Positions 5,410 through 5,834 of a DNA stretch of 5,834 bases are shown piece after piece. The stretch's first letter is position 1; every line of letters begins with the position of its first letter. The stretch spans positions 1-5,834 of the forward strand of contig CAKTFF010000157.1 of NCBI GenBank assembly GCA_934553185.1. Reading direction: 5' to 3'. Under the pieces are notes generated by a model. It did not search any database. It saw only the letters and a program-made list of their open reading frames with translations, and was not told where the DNA came from. Source of the stretch: an uncultured Devosia sp. (GTDB lineage Bacteria; Pseudomonadota; Alphaproteobacteria; Rhizobiales; Devosiaceae). The translations under genes and the position numbers were made by a program.

Positions 5410-5834
5410 TTACTTGAAACCTTCTTCGCGTCCGTGATGCAGCTTGGGGCCGCGCTCTTCAATCTTCTCGAGTGCCTCTTCAACCGGCGTATTTGGCGCT
5501 GTCAGCAGCTGCGGAAACTGGTTGGCGTTGTAGGCCCAGTTGACCGCATTGCGCAGAACGAGGCCGACCGTGTCGTCATGATAGGTGGGGTATGTTTCGT
5601 GGCCCGGGCGGAAATAGAAGATGTTGCCCGCGCCACGGCGATAGGTCAGCCCGCTCCGGAACACTTCGCCGCCCTGGAACCAGGAAACAAACACTGTCTC
5701 AAGTGGCTCAGGCACCGAGAAGGGCTCGCCATACATTTCTTCCATTTCGAGCTCGAAGAAAGCCGGCAGCCCCTTGGCGATCGGGTGGCCGGGATTGGTG
5801 ACCCAAAGCCGCTCGCACTCACCCGCCTCGCGCC
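5410..5834 (-). CDS. ThuA-type trehalose-utilisation family protein (C-terminal part, cut by window edge)
   Basis: The frame is open from the right edge to TAA at 5410-5412, giving 140 visible residues. The N-terminal part, perhaps 110-120 residues by comparison with a family length near 260, lies outside the window; an internal Met at 5745 is not the start. Motifs point to the rhizobial ThuA subfamily: RLWVTNPGHPIAKGLP, then MEEMYGEPFSVPEP, VFVSWFQGGEVFRSG, and IFYFRPGHETYPTYH with conserved Arg, His and Glu, ending in a helix VLRNAVNWA. Family knowledge: ThuA works with the dehydrogenase ThuB in oxidation-type trehalose and related disaccharide use. A neighbouring thuB, sugar ABC transporter or sugar-epimerase gene may lie to the right, but this cannot be seen. 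The C-terminal tail after NWA is polar and charged and probably not part of the core fold. This protein is only distantly similar to the 215-residue ThuA-domain protein at 1864-2511, so they are not recent duplicates. Confidence 0.92.
   Translation of the reverse strand, partial: REAGECERLWVTNPGHPIAKGLPAFFELEMEEMYGEPFSVPEPLETVFVSWFQGGEVFRSGLTYRRGAGNIFYFRPGHETYPTYHDDTVGLVLRNAVNWAYNANQFPQLLTAPNTPVEEALEKIEERGPKLHHGREEGFK

Overview
The window looks like an ordinary chromosomal stretch from a GC-rich alphaproteobacterium, most plausibly Hyphomicrobiales (Rhizobium/Devosia-like). This is inferred from the base composition, the family mix (two ThuA-type proteins, a COG4117-type cytochrome b beside a Tat-exported molybdopterin oxidoreductase, a GlsB/YeaQ membrane protein) and the protein style; genus cannot be settled from the sequence alone. 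There are seven protein-coding genes, one of them cut by the right edge. No tRNA, rRNA, CRISPR array, insertion sequence or phage gene is visible.

Left part (about 138-3043, all minus strand). Read in the direction of transcription the order is a GtrA-family membrane protein, a ThuA-domain protein, a four-helix cytochrome b, and a Tat-exported molybdopterin oxidoreductase with a lipobox. Gaps are 64 bp, 92 bp, then a 4-bp ATGA overlap. The last two genes form a clear redox pair: the periplasmic molybdoenzyme should exchange electrons with the membrane quinone pool through the haem-b subunit. The substrate is not evident. The first 137 bases hold no convincing gene.

Middle (3044-3345). This divergent intergenic region of about 300 bp separates gtrA (minus) from a secreted nucleotidase (plus). 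It carries a perfect hyphenated palindrome at 3221-3234 and a 7-4-7 direct repeat at 3184-3201 that has Pho-box geometry. Both are candidates only.

Right part (3346-5834). The plus-strand gene encodes a 535-residue exported 5'-nucleotidase/2',3'-cyclic phosphodiesterase-type metallophosphatase with all the expected motifs. It converges on a small GlsB-type stress-response membrane protein gene (minus), and a strong hairpin with T-tracts on both strands (4961-4987) sits between them as a shared bidirectional terminator. Beyond a 150-bp gap is the C-terminal part of a second, clearly different ThuA protein (minus) of the trehalose-utilisation type, running off the right edge.

No wholly new system is apparent. 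The points most worth a second look are the substrate of the Mo/cytochrome b pair, its linkage to a ThuA-domain gene, and the two candidate regulatory sites upstream of the nucleotidase.
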